64,000 bases of DNA from Mycolicibacterium xanthum. Lineage in GTDB: Bacteria; Actinomycetota; Actinomycetes; Mycobacteriales; Mycobacteriaceae. A program made the translations under genes and the position numbers. Within the stretch, counting starts at the first letter, position 1. Every line of letters begins with the position of its first letter. The stretch covers positions 1 through 64,000 of the forward strand of contig NZ_JAIFZS010000045.1 in assembly GCF_019710635.1 (NCBI RefSeq), read 5' to 3'. The notes under the pieces are model-generated. The model was not told where the DNA came from. It searched no databases and saw only the letters and a list, made by a program, of their open reading frames with translations. Positions 25,194 through 32,918 of the stretch are shown here, in pieces.

Positions 25194-26534
25194 TCAGGCG
25201 TTCGTCACCGATGCCGGGTAACCGGCACCCAGGTTGTCGACCGAATGGTGTCCGTCACGCTCCGCCCGCACCACAGCCCGCCGGATCAACGGCGCCAGAC
25301 CCGCGAAAGACGCTTGATCCAGCACCATTCGGGTGAGGAACCTGTTGTGGACGTATCCGAACGCTGCGCCGGTAGCCGGATCCGCCCAACCGACCGAACC
25401 GCCGAGTCCTGAATGCCCCAGTCCCGGGAGCAGGCCGGGGATGGATGTGCCGTGATAGCCGAGATGGAAGGACATGGGCATGCCCACATTGGCGTCGGGA
25501 CGGTAGCTTTTCGCACCCGCCAGCCCGCGCACGACCTCGTGGGAGAGGAACTGCCGGCCGTCGATACGACCACCGTCGGCGATCGCCCCGTAGGTCTTCG
25601 CCAGCCCGCGCGCGGTGACCACCGCGTTCGCGGAGGGGATTTCCGCGTCGAGGAAGCGCATGTCTCCTTGCAACACTTCGACCAACCCGGGCACTCGCAG
25701 GGCGCTGAGCATGCCGGACATGGGTAGGCCGGCCAGTTTCGGTGCGGCGAAGTCGAAAACCGAACTCAACAGTTTGCCCTGGGGCAGCAACGTCTGGGCT
25801 GGGGTCGTGGGCGCGTCCTCAGGTGGTCGACCCAGATGCAATCCGTCGGAGTTCAGGGGGGCGGCGAGCTCGGATCGGAAGAGGTCCCGCATCCCGCATC
25901 CGGTCACGGCGCGTGCCAGCCCGGAGAGCAGCCAGCCGTAAGTCAGGGCGTGGTAAGCCGAGCGGTCAACCAGCCGATCGGGTGGCGCAGCGGCGAGACG
26001 TTCCTCCATGCGGCGCGTGTCGAGCAGATCGTCGATCGTGATGTCTGTCAGCCGCGACAACCCCGCCCGATGGGCCATCACGTCGCGCACCGTCAGATCG
26101 GCCTTGCCGTTCGCGCCGAACTCGGGCCAGTACTCGGCAACCGGCGCGTCATAGGACAGCAAGCCTCTGTCGACGAGGCGGTGAATGACTGTCGACGTCA
26201 GACCCTTGGTGGACGAGAACGCCAGCGCCCCGGTGTCGGCAGTCCAGGGCCGAGTCCCCTCGCGGTCCGCCCAGCCGGTCCACACGTCGACCACGGGCAC
26301 CCCGTGTAGGTACACCGCTAGCGCGCCGCCCCCTGAACGGGGCCCGGGAAACAGCTTGGCGAACGCCCGTACGGCGGTCCCGAAGTGGGTGTCGAATGCA
26401 CCGTGGACGCCGGGGGGCAACTGACTACCGCCCTCGCCGGCGCCGTCTCTTGCGCGGGCCTCGGCGGCCGATGGCCGCCCGGCAGAGACGGCGAGTTCTG
26501 CTGAGCCTTTCGGGCCGTAATCGAACGAGTTCAC
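25194..26534 (-). CDS. Serine hydrolase, beta-lactamase/EstB family
   Basis: Up to 446 residues. SSTKGL gives the Ser-x-x-Lys nucleophile motif and YHALTYGWLLSGL the catalytic Tyr. HSGLGGSVGWADPATGAAFG is the late conserved block of class C-like esterases. Cytoplasmic by appearance, with no signal peptide. It probably cleaves an ester or lactone, which would fit a pathway with Baeyer-Villiger-type oxidation, but that is inference. The GTG at 26534 overlaps operator 10; the true start may be further in, ahead of GVHGAFDTHFG. Confidence 0.82.
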   Translation of the reverse strand: MNSFDYGPKGSAELAVSAGRPSAAEARARDGAGEGGSQLPPGVHGAFDTHFGTAVRAFAKLFPGPRSGGGALAVYLHGVPVVDVWTGWADREGTRPWTADTGALAFSSTKGLTSTVIHRLVDRGLLSYDAPVAEYWPEFGANGKADLTVRDVMAHRAGLSRLTDITIDDLLDTRRMEERLAAAPPDRLVDRSAYHALTYGWLLSGLARAVTGCGMRDLFRSELAAPLNSDGLHLGRPPEDAPTTPAQTLLPQGKLLSSVFDFAAPKLAGLPMSGMLSALRVPGLVEVLQGDMRFLDAEIPSANAVVTARGLAKTYGAIADGGRIDGRQFLSHEVVRGLAGAKSYRPDANVGMPMSFHLGYHGTSIPGLLPGLGHSGLGGSVGWADPATGAAFGYVHNRFLTRMVLDQASFAGLAPLIRRAVVRAERDGHHSVDNLGAGYPASVTNA

Positions 26535-26560
26535 TGTACGATCGTATAACCGTATAGCGA
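26534..26560. promoter_or_regulatory. Island operator site 10
   Basis: CTGTACGATCGTATAA (26534-26549) followed by the half-site CGTATAGCGA lies between the divergent serine hydrolase and the SDR at 26607. The core matches sites 1 and 6. It touches the annotated hydrolase start codon. Confidence 0.65.
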
Positions 26561-26606
26561 GCGTGGCGTTGAGCCCGAAGCCGCGCCACGATGTGAGGAG
26601 TGCAAC

Positions 26607-27380
26607 ATGGCATACCAAGGTGTGCTCGACGGCAAGGTCGCCGTCGTCAGTGGCGCCAGGCGGGGCATCGGCAAGGCAGAAGCGATGGCGCTTGCCGGGG
26701 CGGGGGCCAAGGTGGTCGCGTGTGACATCGCCTACGACGATCTACTCGGGGTTCAAGCCGAGATCGAGGCCGCGGGTGGCCAATGCCTTGCGCTGCAGTG
26801 CGACGTTCGCGAGAAGGAGCAGGTTCAGGAGGTCGTGGACAAGGCCGTCGAGAAGTTCGGGACGGTCGACATCCTCGTCAACAACGCGCAGGGCGCCCTG
26901 GATCCGGTCGCTTGGGAGGATCTCACCGACGACATCGTGGCCACTTCGCTGTATTCCGGTCCGGTGGCCACGCTTCGTTTCATGCAGGCCTGCCTGCCAC
27001 ACATGAAGAAACAGGGCTGGGGCCGGATCATCAACACCGCATCGGGCGCAGCGAGGGGCGGGGTAGGAAATCTCGGACATTACGCCATGGCCAAGGGCGC
27101 CATCGCGTCGTTGACCTACGCCGCGGCAACCGATCTGAGTAGGCTCGGAATCACCGTGAACGTGATCTATCCGGCCGTCGTGACGGATGCCATGAAGGAC
27201 TGGATGGCGATCAGCGACGAGAATCGCCGCACGATCGAGTCGGCGTTTCCCGTCGGCTATGTGGGTGATGCCGACAAAGATCTGGGCCCGGTGATCGTCT
27301 TCCTGGCCAGCGATGCCTCGGGCTATCTCACGGGCCATCCGTTCTTCATCGACGGAGGGGCCGCGTACGGACCGCGGTGA
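26607..27380 (+). CDS. Short-chain dehydrogenase/reductase
   Basis: 257 residues; GAGGAG precedes the ATG. SGARRGIG, ACDIAYDD, NNAQG, NTASGAARGGVGNLGHYAMAK with catalytic Ser, Tyr and Lys, and LTGHPFFIDGG. Cofactor preference looks like NAD from the aspartate after beta-2. It diverges from the serine hydrolase and shares operator 10; the TauD gene is convergent. Substrate unknown. Confidence 0.87.
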   Translation: MAYQGVLDGKVAVVSGARRGIGKAEAMALAGAGAKVVACDIAYDDLLGVQAEIEAAGGQCLALQCDVREKEQVQEVVDKAVEKFGTVDILVNNAQGALDPVAWEDLTDDIVATSLYSGPVATLRFMQACLPHMKKQGWGRIINTASGAARGGVGNLGHYAMAKGAIASLTYAAATDLSRLGITVNVIYPAVVTDAMKDWMAISDENRRTIESAFPVGYVGDADKDLGPVIVFLASDASGYLTGHPFFIDGGAAYGPR

Positions 27381-27399
27381 GGCGGCTCAGGCCGCGGTC
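27370..27399. terminator. Hairpin between convergent SDR and TauD genes
   Basis: GACCGCGG (27370-27377) pairs with CCGCGGTC (27392-27399) around a 14-base loop. The stem spans both stop codons of the convergent genes, so it probably terminates transcription in both directions. Confidence 0.5.
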
Positions 27400-28229
27400 A
27401 CCGGCTCCTCGCCCTGCAGCGTGGTGCGATGCATCAAACGCACCGAAGTGGGCTCGAAAGGCAGTGCACGGTGCAGCATTCCGGTGTTGTCCCACATCAC
27501 CAGGTCTCCGACGTGCCACTGGTGCCGCAACGTGAACTGCGGTTGGGTGGCCCAGGCGAGGAGTCGGTCGAGTAGGTCTCGACTCTTTTCGATCGGCCAG
27601 CCGACCACCTCGGCAGCGGTCGCACCCAACAGCAAAGACTTGCGTCCGCTGCGGCGCGTCCATACCAGCGGATGGACTTGTGGCGGTACGCGATCCCATG
27701 CTGCGCGTTGCTCAGCGGTGGGGTCGGGGTTCGCCAATGACTGCGCATGCGCGAATGTGTGAACGACCTGCAGGTCGGCGATCTCGGTACGCTCGGCGTC
27801 AGACAGTGCGTCGTAGGCGGCGTAGGTGTTGGCGAACTCGGTGTCTCCGCCGGCCGGATCGACCGCGCGGGCGGTCAGGAGCGTCGCCTTCTGTGGGATG
27901 TCCAAGGTGGCGCCGTCGATGTGCCAGTGGAAGTTGCCTTGCCGAAACGACGCCAGCATGGCGTTGGTCTTGCTGGGGTCCAGAGTGATCGTCTGGATTT
28001 CGGGATGTTGATGCTCACCGGTGGGCTGCACGACCAGGGTCCCCAGGCGGCGGCTGAACTCGACCAGTTCGTCGTCGCTCAGATTGACGTCACGGTAGAC
28101 AACGACACCGTACTCATCGAGGTCGCGTTGAGCCTGCTGTGCGGTGTCCGGATCGGCGAACTGGCCGGCCGTCATGCCGGTCACCTCGAGTCCGATCTTC
28201 GAGGTGATTGGCTGCGCAGTGCCTGACAT
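27387..28229 (-). CDS. TauD/TfdA-type alpha-ketoglutarate dioxygenase
   Basis: 280 residues from the ATG at 28229, behind GGAGGAGT; a longer start at 28289 would include the operator. HWHIDG supplies the His-x-Asp iron ligands, MLHRALPFEP the distal His, and RLMHRTTLQG the alpha-ketoglutarate-binding Arg. Such Fe(II) enzymes hydroxylate a substrate with succinate and CO2 release, for example sulfonates, sulfate esters or aryloxyalkanoates. It lies downstream of the TetR gene at 28302 with a separate dyad between them. Confidence 0.9.
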   Translation of the reverse strand: MSGTAQPITSKIGLEVTGMTAGQFADPDTAQQAQRDLDEYGVVVYRDVNLSDDELVEFSRRLGTLVVQPTGEHQHPEIQTITLDPSKTNAMLASFRQGNFHWHIDGATLDIPQKATLLTARAVDPAGGDTEFANTYAAYDALSDAERTEIADLQVVHTFAHAQSLANPDPTAEQRAAWDRVPPQVHPLVWTRRSGRKSLLLGATAAEVVGWPIEKSRDLLDRLLAWATQPQFTLRHQWHVGDLVMWDNTGMLHRALPFEPTSVRLMHRTTLQGEEPVTAA

Positions 28230-28245
28230 GTGACTCCTCCGAGTT

Positions 28246-28269
28246 TGATCTTCTGTACAAAGAAGATCA
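28246..28269. promoter_or_regulatory. Operator-like dyad upstream of TauD gene
   Basis: TGATCTTCT (28246-28254) and AGAAGATCA (28261-28269) form a perfect 9-bp dyad with spacer GTACAA. It lies 17 bp upstream of the TauD start and just after the end of the TetR gene at 28302. Its arms differ from the island motif although it too contains GTACA, so it is probably the site of a different regulator. Confidence 0.6.
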
Positions 28270-28301
28270 TGACCATGGGGGAAATGCAAGGCGATGTGAG
28301 C

Positions 28302-28889
28302 TCATTCCGGCAACGGCTCCACGCGGTCAAGGAAGTGCTCCACGAGCGCCAGCGCCTCCTGATGGCCTGTGCTGGTGCCGAGCGACTGCTCCAGGAACAT
28401 CATCCGAGGGATCGCGGCGAGCAGGAACAGAGCTGCGCCGGGCGTCAGGTCCGTGTCCGCCAGGCCGTAGTCGGCCCACTTGTCCGAAAGGGTCTGTACC
28501 AGTGCCTGGCGTACCCGTTCGCCGCCCTCCCCCACCACCTTCCTGACCTCGGGAACCTGTTGCGCCAGTGCTGCGAACTGCATCAACAGGGCTGTTCCCC
28601 CGGCACTGTTGGCATACGCCCAGACCGCGCGCAGCGGTTGGGCGGCACCGGTCACGCTCGTCAGCCGCTCGATGAGTCGGTCGGTTGACTCACGCAACAC
28701 GGCGACGAACAGCTCGTCGAGTGCGGGGAAGTAGTACTTCACCAGCCCCGCTGTGACCTCTGCCGCGGCGGCCACACTGCGGTAGGTGATGGCCCCATAA
28801 CCTTCGGTCAGTATGAGGCCCTCGGTAGCGGCCAAGATTGCCTGGCGCTTGCTGGTCCTCCGGCTACCACTGCCGCCGTTTGGCGCCAT
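28302..28889 (-). CDS. TetR family regulator (paralogue 2)
   Basis: 195 residues from the ATG at 28889 (GGAGGG upstream). HTH region TEGYGAITYRSVAAAAEV then TAGLVKYYFPALDELF. The C-terminal ligand domain has LLAAIPRMMFLEQSLGTSTG. Closely related in layout to the TetR proteins at 24423 and 31427. It lies directly upstream of the TauD gene in the same direction and may control it through the dyad at 28246. Ligand unknown. Confidence 0.88.
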   Translation of the reverse strand: MAPNGGSGSRRTSKRQAILAATEGLILTEGYGAITYRSVAAAAEVTAGLVKYYFPALDELFVAVLRESTDRLIERLTSVTGAAQPLRAVWAYANSAGGTALLMQFAALAQQVPEVRKVVGEGGERVRQALVQTLSDKWADYGLADTDLTPGAALFLLAAIPRMMFLEQSLGTSTGHQEALALVEHFLDRVEPLPE

Positions 28890-29012
28890 GATTATCTGCC
28901 CTCCACATCAGGCGCCCTTCCGGCGCTGACCTCCATCACAGCAGTCTGACGTCGGCGAGGGGATTCGGCGCGCGCGAAGCCCCGCGATCGGCGTCCGCAG
29001 GACATCGGTTCC

Positions 29013-29165
29013 CGGGCGCACGGCGAGACACGTAAGTCGTTCGGCCTCGCCGGAACTCGAGTGGTCGAGGACATCGCGCTGTCGATCCGGACGAAGTCGC
29101 TCGACGGCCGACGCCCACGGGAGAGCACCGAAGTCGTCGTAGCGGTGCGGGGCGTGCTGGAGTAA
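29013..29165 (+). pseudogene. NADPH-dependent FMN reductase remnant (3' end)
   Basis: This plus-strand frame encodes RAHGETRKSFGLAGTRVVED, then IALSIRTKSLDGRRPRESTE, ending VRGVLE and TAA. It matches the C-terminus of the intact reductase at 21918 (WAHDEARKSFGIAGLQVVDD, LSMPTKSLAGRHP). Bases 28965-29012 hold a further, out-of-frame piece like its KPVAVIGAS strand. The first two thirds of the gene are absent. The remnant sits between two TetR genes, near the monooxygenase at 30017 that such a reductase would serve. Confidence 0.75.
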
Positions 29166-29182
29166 CTCGCGCGTGCGGTCGG

Positions 29183-29788
29183 TCAGTCGAACAGGGTGCC
29201 GCTCACCAGTTTCTTGAGCGCGTCGACGGTGGCGTCGTAGTCTTCGGGTGAAGCGGTAGCGCCGTGGTGGGTCAGTCCGCGCAGGACGAGGAAGATCGCA
29301 TTGGCAGAGCTGTCGACGTCGGCGTGGAGGCAGCGTTCCTGGCTCGCCTGCTCGACAATGTTGATCAGGACGTCGCGCAGAGGCGTGAATACCGACTCGA
29401 CATCCCCTTCGAGTTCGCGCGCGGTACCCACTTGCACGGCGTGGTCGAAGGCGACGAGTAGCGGATAGTCCCGCATCACCCGGTCGCATTCCTCGAGGAC
29501 GGCCATCAGCCGGTCTCGGAAACCGGTCTCGCGCGCCGCCGCGGCCGCAATCCTGGGCATCGAGAAATCGGCTAGTTCCTCGAAGGTGGCGCGGATCAGT
29601 TCGGTCTTGGTCGGGAAGTAGTGATAGAGGCTGCCGCTCGTCATCCCTGCGGTCCGTGCGATTTCGCGGATCGTGGCCTTGGCGTAGCCGAGGTCGGTGA
29701 CGCAGCGCATGGTCGCGGCGAGGATCCGCCTGCGGGTCGCGTCACCGTGGGCTCCCACGGGGCGACCGAGGGTTGGCGGCGTCTCCAT
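29183..29788 (-). CDS. TetR family regulator (KstR2-like box upstream)
   Basis: About 201 residues from the ATG at 29788; a TTG at 29827 is an alternative and neither has a good RBS. HTH region DLGYAKATIREIARTAGM, then TSGSLYHYFPTKTELI. The ligand domain differs from the three paralogous TetRs of the island. The gene diverges from the flavin monooxygenase at 30017. A dyad fitting the published KstR2 consensus lies just upstream, suggesting autoregulation. The protein itself does not look like KstR2 as I remember it. Confidence 0.87.
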   Translation of the reverse strand: METPPTLGRPVGAHGDATRRRILAATMRCVTDLGYAKATIREIARTAGMTSGSLYHYFPTKTELIRATFEELADFSMPRIAAAAARETGFRDRLMAVLEECDRVMRDYPLLVAFDHAVQVGTARELEGDVESVFTPLRDVLINIVEQASQERCLHADVDSSANAIFLVLRGLTHHGATASPEDYDATVDALKKLVSGTLFD

Positions 29789-29835
29789 GGCCGACGAGTC
29801 TGCCACGTTCGGGCTGCCCGCCAACAACAGAATTG

Positions 29836-29849
29836 ATCAAGTGCTTGAT
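29836..29849. promoter_or_regulatory. KstR2-type palindrome
   Basis: ATCAAGTGCTTGAT is a perfect dyad (6-bp arms, 2-bp spacer) and matches the known KstR2 consensus AnCAAGnnCTTGnT at every fixed position. It lies between the TetR gene (start 29788) and island site 11. Confidence 0.6.
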
Positions 29850-29874
29850 TCTGCTAGTGTGTGACCACGGCCAC

Positions 29875-29893
29875 TGCTATACAAGTGTATGGC
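29875..29893. promoter_or_regulatory. Island operator site 11
   Basis: TGCTATACAAGTGTATGGC is followed after a few bases by a half-site CACTGTACG. It lies upstream of the flavin monooxygenase at 30017 and next to the KstR2-type dyad, so two regulators may act here. Confidence 0.62.
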
Positions 29894-30016
29894 GGGCACT
29901 GTACGCGTTGGCGGAAATTGCCCGGCGGCCGGTACCACTCGGGGCTGTCCGGCCACCCGAGAACTTGAGTGAGGGTGGTTGACCGGCCCTCCACGAGGAA
30001 ACAGGAGAATTCCGCG

Positions 30017-31390
30017 ATGCCGACAAGACGGATGATCTTCACGCTGCTGGTGATGGATGCGGTCGGGCACAATTTCCAGGGCGCCTGGCGCAACCCGCAG
30101 GCGCGTAACCGCGAGTTCAAGAAATTCGACCTTTGGGTCGACCTGGCCAAGAAGGCCGAGGCCGCCAAGGTCGATGCCTTTTTCTTCACCGACATCATCG
30201 GTGTCGGGGGGCAGTACAAGGGATCGCGGGACATCGTGTTCGAGATGGCGGTGAACGTTCCCATCGCCGACTGCACGATGCTGGTTCCTGCGATGGCGCA
30301 ACAGACCAGCGATATCGGCTTTCTCTACACCAGTTCGGTCATCTCCCACCATCCGTTCGTGTTCGCGCGTGCCGCATCGACGCTGGACCATCTCAGCAAC
30401 GGCCGAATCGGGTGGAATATCGTCACGTCGGCCAACGAGCGGGCGTTCAAGAATCTTGGTCTTCCGGCTGACCTCTCGCACGAAGACCGATACAACTGGG
30501 CCAAGGAATACGTCGACGTTGTCTACAAGCTCTGGGAAGGTTCCTGGGACGAGGGAGCCGTCGTCGACGATGCCGCGCGTGGCGTCTACGCCGACCCCAA
30601 CAAGATCCATGACATCAACCACGTCGGCCCGCGCTACCAGGTCGAGGGCTTCAATCTGATGGAGCCCTCACCACAGCGCACTCCGTTGCTCGCTCAGGCG
30701 GGCGGTTCGCCGGCAGGGCTTGACTTCGCCAGCAGGCACGCGGAGTTGATGTTCTTGTCGGCCTTCACCCCCGAGGCGATTACCGCGCAGGTCGAGACCG
30801 TTCGCGGCATGGCCCGGGAACACGGGCGCCTCGATGACGACATCCGGTTCCTCCAGGGGCTCATGTTCGTGACCGGTTCCACCGACGAAGAGGCGTACCG
30901 CAAGTGGTCGGAACTCGAGCAGTACCGATCCCCGGAAGCCCAGACCGCCTACTTCGCCAGCCTCAGTGGTACCGATCTCGGGAAGTACGATCCGGCAACA
31001 CCTCTGGAAGAGTTGCTGGACGAGATCCCGGGTATCCGCGGGGCCTTCCTGTCGGTGATCAATGCGTGGCCTGCGGGGATGAAGCCGACCGTCACCGACT
31101 TCCTTACCTCGTTGTCGCTGCCGCAGATGGTCGTGGGTTCACCCGAGACCATCGCCGACAAGTTGTTCGAATATCAGGCCGCCGGCGTTGACGGAGTTCA
31201 GGTGATGAACGCGGTCATGCCCGGAAGCTACGACGACTTCTTCGAACATCTGGTGCCCGTCTTCCAAGACAAGGGCCTGATGCAGAAGGAGTACCGGCCA
31301 GGAACATTGAGGGAGAAAGTCTTCGACACGGACAGCCCGTCCATCGCCAAGACCCACCCCGCGTACGGCTATCGGGGGATGTTCGCGTAA
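30017..31390 (+). CDS. FMN-dependent monooxygenase, NtaA/SnaA/DszA family
   Basis: 457 residues from the ATG at 30017 (CAGGAG upstream). Family blocks: QGAWRNPQARNREFKKFDLW, FFFTDIIGVGGQYKG, TSSVISHHPFVFARAASTLD, GRIGWNIVTSANERAFKNLG. These are flavin-dependent oxygenases that use FMNH2 supplied by a separate reductase, acting on substrates such as nitrilotriacetate, alkyl sulfones or pristinamycin. The reductase at 21918, with a matching operator, is the natural partner. The C-terminus ends HPAYGYRGMFA. Exact substrate unknown. Confidence 0.9.
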   Translation: MPTRRMIFTLLVMDAVGHNFQGAWRNPQARNREFKKFDLWVDLAKKAEAAKVDAFFFTDIIGVGGQYKGSRDIVFEMAVNVPIADCTMLVPAMAQQTSDIGFLYTSSVISHHPFVFARAASTLDHLSNGRIGWNIVTSANERAFKNLGLPADLSHEDRYNWAKEYVDVVYKLWEGSWDEGAVVDDAARGVYADPNKIHDINHVGPRYQVEGFNLMEPSPQRTPLLAQAGGSPAGLDFASRHAELMFLSAFTPEAITAQVETVRGMAREHGRLDDDIRFLQGLMFVTGSTDEEAYRKWSELEQYRSPEAQTAYFASLSGTDLGKYDPATPLEELLDEIPGIRGAFLSVINAWPAGMKPTVTDFLTSLSLPQMVVGSPETIADKLFEYQAAGVDGVQVMNAVMPGSYDDFFEHLVPVFQDKGLMQKEYRPGTLREKVFDTDSPSIAKTHPAYGYRGMFA

Positions 31391-31426
31391 GAGGGAGGTG
31401 CCGCGCCGGTCAGCACGACGTAGAGG

Positions 31427-32111
31427 TCACCGGCGCGGCCGCGACGAACGGCTCCGGCGCCGCCTCGGACCGGTCGGCTCCACACTGTCGAGGAAACTCT
31501 CGAAAGCCGTGACTAGCGAGCGATGCGCCATTGTCACGTGAACGCTCTCTTCGAGCGTGAGGACTTTGGGGATGCTGGTCACCAGCAGCACCATCGCATC
31601 GGGGGGTAGCACGTCGCCGAGAAAGGTAAAGCTGGGGTACTTCCTCTCGAGCGCCTCGAGCTGTGCGGTGCGAATGCGCTCGGTTCCCTCTGCGATGAGA
31701 GGCAGCAGGGACGGGCGGCGCACACCGAGCCCCATCATCTCGGTGCCGAACGCCCCTGCCGCCTCGTCCCAGCTGTACTCCCAGAGAACGCGCAGCGGTT
31801 CGTCCGGGCGGCTCCGCAGACCGTCATTCCAGCGCTCGATGTCACGGTCGATCAGCCGTCGGATCATGGCCGCGAAGAGGCCATCCATCGTGGGGAAGTA
31901 GTACTGGACGAGGCCCGGGGTCACGCCTGCCCGTGCGGCCACCCCGCGATAGCTGACCTTCGCGTGACCGCCCTTGAAGAACACCCGCTCGACGGCATTG
32001 AGCAGTTCTTGCCGGGTTGCTTCCGCACCGAGGCCCCGATTGGCAGCCGTCCTCCCACCTCCCCGTGCCGGGCGGACACCACGTCGGCCGCCGTGTTGGG
32101 TTAACCGGCAT
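31427..32111 (-). pseudogene. TetR family regulator (paralogue 3), frame-split
   Basis: From 31984 downward one frame encodes most of a TetR protein: FFKGGHAKVSYRGVAARAGV, TPGLVQYYFPTMDGLF and late LLVTSIPKVLTLEESVHVTM. The first DNA-binding helix (EATRQELLNAVERV) lies upstream in the same frame, but no ATG, GTG or TTG precedes it before a stop near 32120. A credible start, MPVNPTRRPT at 32111, is one frame off. A single-base change between about 32040 and 32085 would join them. It is either a pseudogene, a sequence error or a non-standard start. Otherwise very like the TetR at 24423. Confidence 0.65.
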
Positions 32112-32119
32112 AAGCCGGA

Positions 32120-32728
32120 CTAGTCGACCATTTCCGCAGGCGGGCGGGTCAGATCGTTGACACCGCTCTGAAGGTCCTCGTCGAGTTCGATGCCGAGGCT
32201 GTCCAGCATCGACGCCAGCATCGCGTAGGACCCGGCCGTGAAGATCACATCGAGGATCTGCTGTGGGTCGAGGTGCTCGGCCAGCGCCGCCCAGTTCGAA
32301 TCCTTGATGACGCCGTCGAGCAGGAGATCGTCGACCGCGCGCAGCACGCTGGCGTCACCCGGGCTCCACGTCGGCGCATCCGGCCCCCAGACGATCCACG
32401 AGATCTCGATGTCAGACAGACCTGCGTCGCGCGCCATGAAAAGATGCTGGGCCCATTCATAGGTCGACCGCCGCAGCGCCGCGGTGCGCATGATGACGAG
32501 CTCGCGTTGACGTTCGTTCAGGCTGGTGGTGAGCAACAGGTGGGCCTGGAGTGTGAAGAACGCCTTCGCCAGCCGGGGGTGGTGCGCAACTGCGCCGAGA
32601 ATGTTGAATCCGCTGGGACGGCCCTCGCTGATCAAGGTATAGCGCGCATCCGGCGGCGGCATGACAGCCAATGCCTCCCGCATTTCGGGCGACCAGCTTT
32701 TCGGCGGTAATGGTTGCATTCGTGCCAT
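32120..32728 (-). CDS. Carboxymuconolactone decarboxylase/AhpD-like protein
   Basis: 202 residues. The core NERQRELVIMRTAALRRSTY, then EWAQHLFMARDAGLSDIEI matches the CMD/AhpD alpha-helical fold, with the conserved Glu and His. The Cys-x-x-Cys of peroxidatic AhpD is absent (no cysteine), so peroxidase activity is unlikely. These proteins often accompany oxidative pathways as decarboxylases or isomerases. It diverges from the P450 at 32919, with two operator copies between them. Confidence 0.82.
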   Translation of the reverse strand: MARMQPLPPKSWSPEMREALAVMPPPDARYTLISEGRPSGFNILGAVAHHPRLAKAFFTLQAHLLLTTSLNERQRELVIMRTAALRRSTYEWAQHLFMARDAGLSDIEISWIVWGPDAPTWSPGDASVLRAVDDLLLDGVIKDSNWAALAEHLDPQQILDVIFTAGSYAMLASMLDSLGIELDEDLQSGVNDLTRPPAEMVD

Positions 32729-32828
32729 CGCAGAGTCCTCTCATGACAAGACGGGTGTTGTCCACCACCCTTGTAGTTCGACAAGAGCTTGAGTGAAACG
32801 ATTCCGCATCAGCGGGTGGGTCTCTTGC

Positions 32829-32865
32829 GCTTGTACACTTGCATGGACTATACAGGTGTACAAGC
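32829..32865. promoter_or_regulatory. Island operator sites 12 and 13
   Basis: Two adjacent matches: CGCTTGTACACTTGCATGG (weak) and GACTATACAGGTGTACAAGC (better). They lie between the CMD-like gene (start 32728) and the P450 (start 32919). The tandem arrangement may allow cooperative binding. Confidence 0.55.
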
Positions 32866-32918
32866 GGCCGCCGAAGCCCAATCCGAAACCCGTCCACACA
32901 AGCAAGAAGGAGCCCGTC

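Noticed and set aside
29183..29788. KstR2 itself
   Set aside because: Only the upstream box matches KstR2; the protein's ligand domain and N-terminus do not resemble KstR2 as I remember it.
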